The position numbers and the translations under genes are program-made. From Akkermansia muciniphila (GTDB taxonomy: Bacteria > Verrucomicrobiota > Verrucomicrobiia > Verrucomicrobiales > Akkermansiaceae), in contig CAMDAD010000001.1 in the NCBI GenBank assembly GCA_945888515.1, positions 124,001 through 188,000 of the forward strand: a stretch of DNA of 64,000 bases. The letters run 5' to 3'. Positions within the stretch are counted from its first letter, which is position 1. Each line of letters begins with the position of its first letter. A model generated the notes under the pieces. It ran no database searches. It was not told where the DNA came from and worked only from the letters and a program-made list of their open reading frames with translations. Shown in pieces: positions 61,665 to 64,000 of the stretch.

Positions 61665-64000
61665 ATGCTGTTCACCGACCACCAAGCCAAATTCTTTGCT
61701 TATGAGCTAACCCGCCGTTGGTCGTCTGACAGTGTAGGAAAGCTGGCGGCGGCTGTGGCAGGGGCTCAGGTAGATCTGAATCCTCATCAAGTGGATGCCG
61801 CGCTATTTGCTTTCAAATCACCGTTCTCCAATGGTGCTTTGCTGGCCGATGAAGTGGGCCTCGGCAAGACGATTGAGGCCGGTATCCTTCTCTCTCAGCG
61901 ATGGGCCGAGCGGAAACGAAAAATTCTCATCATTACACCCTCAAATTTGCGGAAACAGTGGCATCAGGAGCTTGCGGAAAAGTTTTTTCTCCCTGCCACG
62001 ATTTTGGAAGCCCGGTCCTATCAGCAGGAAATTAAGGCGGGTAACTCTTCACCCTTCCAGCCTACTGAGCCACGGCTCATTATTTGCTCGTATCACTTCG
62101 CCCGCAATAAGGCGGAGGACATCGTCGCTACACCCTGGGACCTTGTGGTGATTGATGAAGCGCATCGCCTTCGCAATGTTTACAGATCCTCCAATGTCAT
62201 CGCCAACACTTTGAAGAGCGCACTCAAAGATCGACCGAAGATCCTGCTGACAGCGACTCCTCTGCAAAATTCCCTTCTAGAGCTGTATGGTCTTGTTTCT
62301 TTTATTGATGAACACGCCTTTGGCGATTTGAAAAGCTTCCGGCAACAATTCGCAAATCTCAGCCAAAGTGAAACATACGACACACTGAAAGCCCGCCTCG
62401 CGCCCCTTTGTCATCGCACACTGCGCCGACAGGTGACGCAATATGTCCCTTACACAGCGCGGCACGCCATCGTCGAAGAGTTTACCCCTGAACAAAGCGA
62501 AACGCAGCTCTATCAGCTCGTTTCCGATTATCTTAGCCGGGATAACCTATTCGCCCTACCTCCTGCCCAGCGCACCCTCATGACCTTGGTGCTGCGTAAA
62601 CTTTTGGCTTCTTCTACCTTTGCGATTGCTGGGGCTTTGCAAACCATGGCGCGGCGTTTGGAACGTGATCTGGAGGAACAGAAAAACAACTCACTAGTTG
62701 ATGAGTTTGATGAGGATTACGAAGCACTCGATGAAACGACCGAGGAGTGGCCGGAGGATGAATCAACAGAGCCACTATCCTATGAGGATCGCCTTGCCCT
62801 GACCGCCGAGATTGCCGAACTCAAGCGTTTTGCCGACCTCGCCGTCTCGATCACGAATAATGCCAAAGGTCAGGCTCTTCTGCGGGCATTGAAAGTCGCT
62901 TTTGACAAGGTCATTGGCCTGAAAGCTGCCGAAAAGGCCATCATTTTCACCGAGTCGCGCAAAACGCAGGATTACTTGCTGAGATTGCTCGCCAATAGTG
63001 CTTGGAGCGAGGGCATTGTTCTTTTTAACGGCAGCAACACGGATGACCGCTCTAAGGAAATTTATGAAGCCTGGAAAATCCGACACGCTGGCAGTGACCG
63101 CGTCACTGGATCTCGCACGGCCGACATGCGTTCCGCTTTAGTGGATTATTTCCGCGATGAGGGCCGCATCATGATCGCTACCGAAGCGGGTGCAGAGGGT
63201 ATCAACCTCCAGTTCTGCTCGCTGGTCATCAATTACGATCTTCCCTGGAATCCCCAGCGAGTGGAGCAGCGAATTGGCCGATGCCACCGCTATGGACAGA
63301 AGCACGATGTGGTCGTAGTAAATTTCCTGAACAAAAAAAATGCTGCCGACCAGCGCGTTTATCAGCTCCTAGCCGAGAAGTTCCATCTGTTTGAGGGCGT
63401 TTTCGGGGCCAGCGATGAAGTGCTGGGGGCGATCGGTTCCGGTGTCGATTTCGAGAAACGCATCGCCACGATCTATCAACAATGCCGCCGAGCCGAGGAA
63501 ATTCAAGAAGCTTTCGATACGCTGCAAAGAGAACTCAGCTTTGAAATCAACGAGGCCATGACCACCACGCGCAAGAATTTGCTGGAGCACTTCGATGACG
63601 AGGTAAGGGAAAAACTCAAAATCCGGGATCATGATTCGAAAGAGATCCTTGGTCAATTTGAGCGTCAACTGATGCGCGTTACACGGCATGAATTGAAAGA
63701 GCATGCGGCCTTTGAAAAAGGCGATTCATTCCGACTTCTAAACATTCCTTATCCCGATATTGCTGCGAAAATACCACTGGGGCTTTATGAGTTACCACGC
63801 CGCACAGGCGAGGCGCATCTCTATCGCATTGGCCATCCGCTAGCAGATGCCGTGATCAAAGCCGCAAAAGAACGTTCCCTGCCCGACGCTGCAATTACCT
63901 TCCGCTATGACGATCACGAAGGAAAAATCAGCATTCTTGAGCCATACATCGGCCAATCCGGTTGGCTTTCTGTGACGCGGTATTCCGTTCATTCGCTCGA
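61665..64000 (+). CDS. SNF2/HepA-type helicase, partial (runs off the right edge)
   Basis: The first 778 residues of a large SF2 ATPase. Motif I is ALLADEVGLGKTIEAGILL, motif II VVIDEAHRLRN, motif III LLTATPLQNSLLELYG; the C-lobe has AEKAIIFTESRKTQDYLL, motif V ATEAGAEGINLQFCSLVINY and motif VI QRIGRCHRYGQKHDV. An acidic insert (about 340-365) separates the lobes. The start is fixed by an in-frame stop at 61644. Helicases of this layout are often found in defence islands next to DNA methyltransferases; what follows is outside the window, so that role is inference. Confidence 0.92.
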   Translation, partial: MLFTDHQAKFFAYELTRRWSSDSVGKLAAAVAGAQVDLNPHQVDAALFAFKSPFSNGALLADEVGLGKTIEAGILLSQRWAERKRKILIITPSNLRKQWHQELAEKFFLPATILEARSYQQEIKAGNSSPFQPTEPRLIICSYHFARNKAEDIVATPWDLVVIDEAHRLRNVYRSSNVIANTLKSALKDRPKILLTATPLQNSLLELYGLVSFIDEHAFGDLKSFRQQFANLSQSETYDTLKARLAPLCHRTLRRQVTQYVPYTARHAIVEEFTPEQSETQLYQLVSDYLSRDNLFALPPAQRTLMTLVLRKLLASSTFAIAGALQTMARRLERDLEEQKNNSLVDEFDEDYEALDETTEEWPEDESTEPLSYEDRLALTAEIAELKRFADLAVSITNNAKGQALLRALKVAFDKVIGLKAAEKAIIFTESRKTQDYLLRLLANSAWSEGIVLFNGSNTDDRSKEIYEAWKIRHAGSDRVTGSRTADMRSALVDYFRDEGRIMIATEAGAEGINLQFCSLVINYDLPWNPQRVEQRIGRCHRYGQKHDVVVVNFLNKKNAADQRVYQLLAEKFHLFEGVFGASDEVLGAIGSGVDFEKRIATIYQQCRRAEEIQEAFDTLQRELSFEINEAMTTTRKNLLEHFDDEVREKLKIRDHDSKEILGQFERQLMRVTRHELKEHAAFEKGDSFRLLNIPYPDIAAKIPLGLYELPRRTGEAHLYRIGHPLADAVIKAAKERSLPDAAITFRYDDHEGKISILEPYIGQSGWLSVTRYSVHSL

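Overview
The window reads as a chromosomal segment of a free-living Verrucomicrobiota (PVC superphylum) bacterium. The pointers are an export operon of a planctomycete-type cytochrome/PSD1 protein, a DUF1501 protein and a sulfatase; a very long GreA of the kind known from chlamydiae; and gram-negative envelope genes (lipoprotein, outer-membrane barrel, ExbB/ExbD/TonB-like set). The DNA is moderately GC-rich and densely coding. I saw no rRNA, tRNA, CRISPR array or intact insertion sequence.

Layout. 1-1880: a tgt-yajC-secD queuosine/Sec operon on the minus strand. 2154-4191: an AT-richer accessory patch with an anchored protein, two small ORFs, a truncated AAA ATPase and, before it, an array of three 54-bp dyad repeats. 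4215-16922: lysA, the sulfatase/DUF1501/PSD1 operon, queF, the opcA-zwf pair, an outer-membrane barrel protein and an FKBP isomerase. 17347-19464: argG and map. 19542-34222: one long minus-strand array, rpsL-rpsG-fusA running straight into the S10 and spc genes and ending at secY with a terminator. It lacks tuf, rpsN and rpmD and carries an exported coiled-coil gene between rpsS and rplV. 34731-43122: yqeY, xth, a lone MoxR ATPase, a PduO-type adenosyltransferase, a folate cyclo-ligase, nadA, fabF and a four-gene ExbB/ExbD/TonB-like/zinc-ribbon operon. 43521-45315: amtB behind a sigma-54 promoter, followed by the leftover tail of a second amtB and a strong terminator. 45478-59459: HAD phosphatase, D-Ala-D-Ala carboxypeptidase-like protein, pfk, an Lrp regulator with an aminotransferase and a CPBP protease, giant greA, nadE, a lipoprotein, cinA, a membrane pseudokinase, maf and an exported protein. 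59794-64000: a second accessory patch with a helically phased CGCC repeat array leading into a Fic-fold gene, then two tiny membrane-peptide ORFs and the first 778 codons of an SNF2-type helicase that runs off the window.

Most genes are housekeeping. Functional links across the window are queF with tgt (preQ1 synthesis, then insertion into tRNA), opcA with zwf (pentose phosphate entry), nadA with nadE (NAD synthesis), and yajC/secD with secY (protein export).

The most unusual points are: the two repeat arrays that each abut the start codon of an accessory ATPase or Fic gene; a Fic protein whose catalytic His is Gln; a TGT with no zinc cysteines; an ExbD whose proton-path Asp is Asn; RGG-like tails on both S3 and S5; an exported coiled-coil protein inside the ribosomal operon; and a pseudokinase-TM-OB-fold protein.
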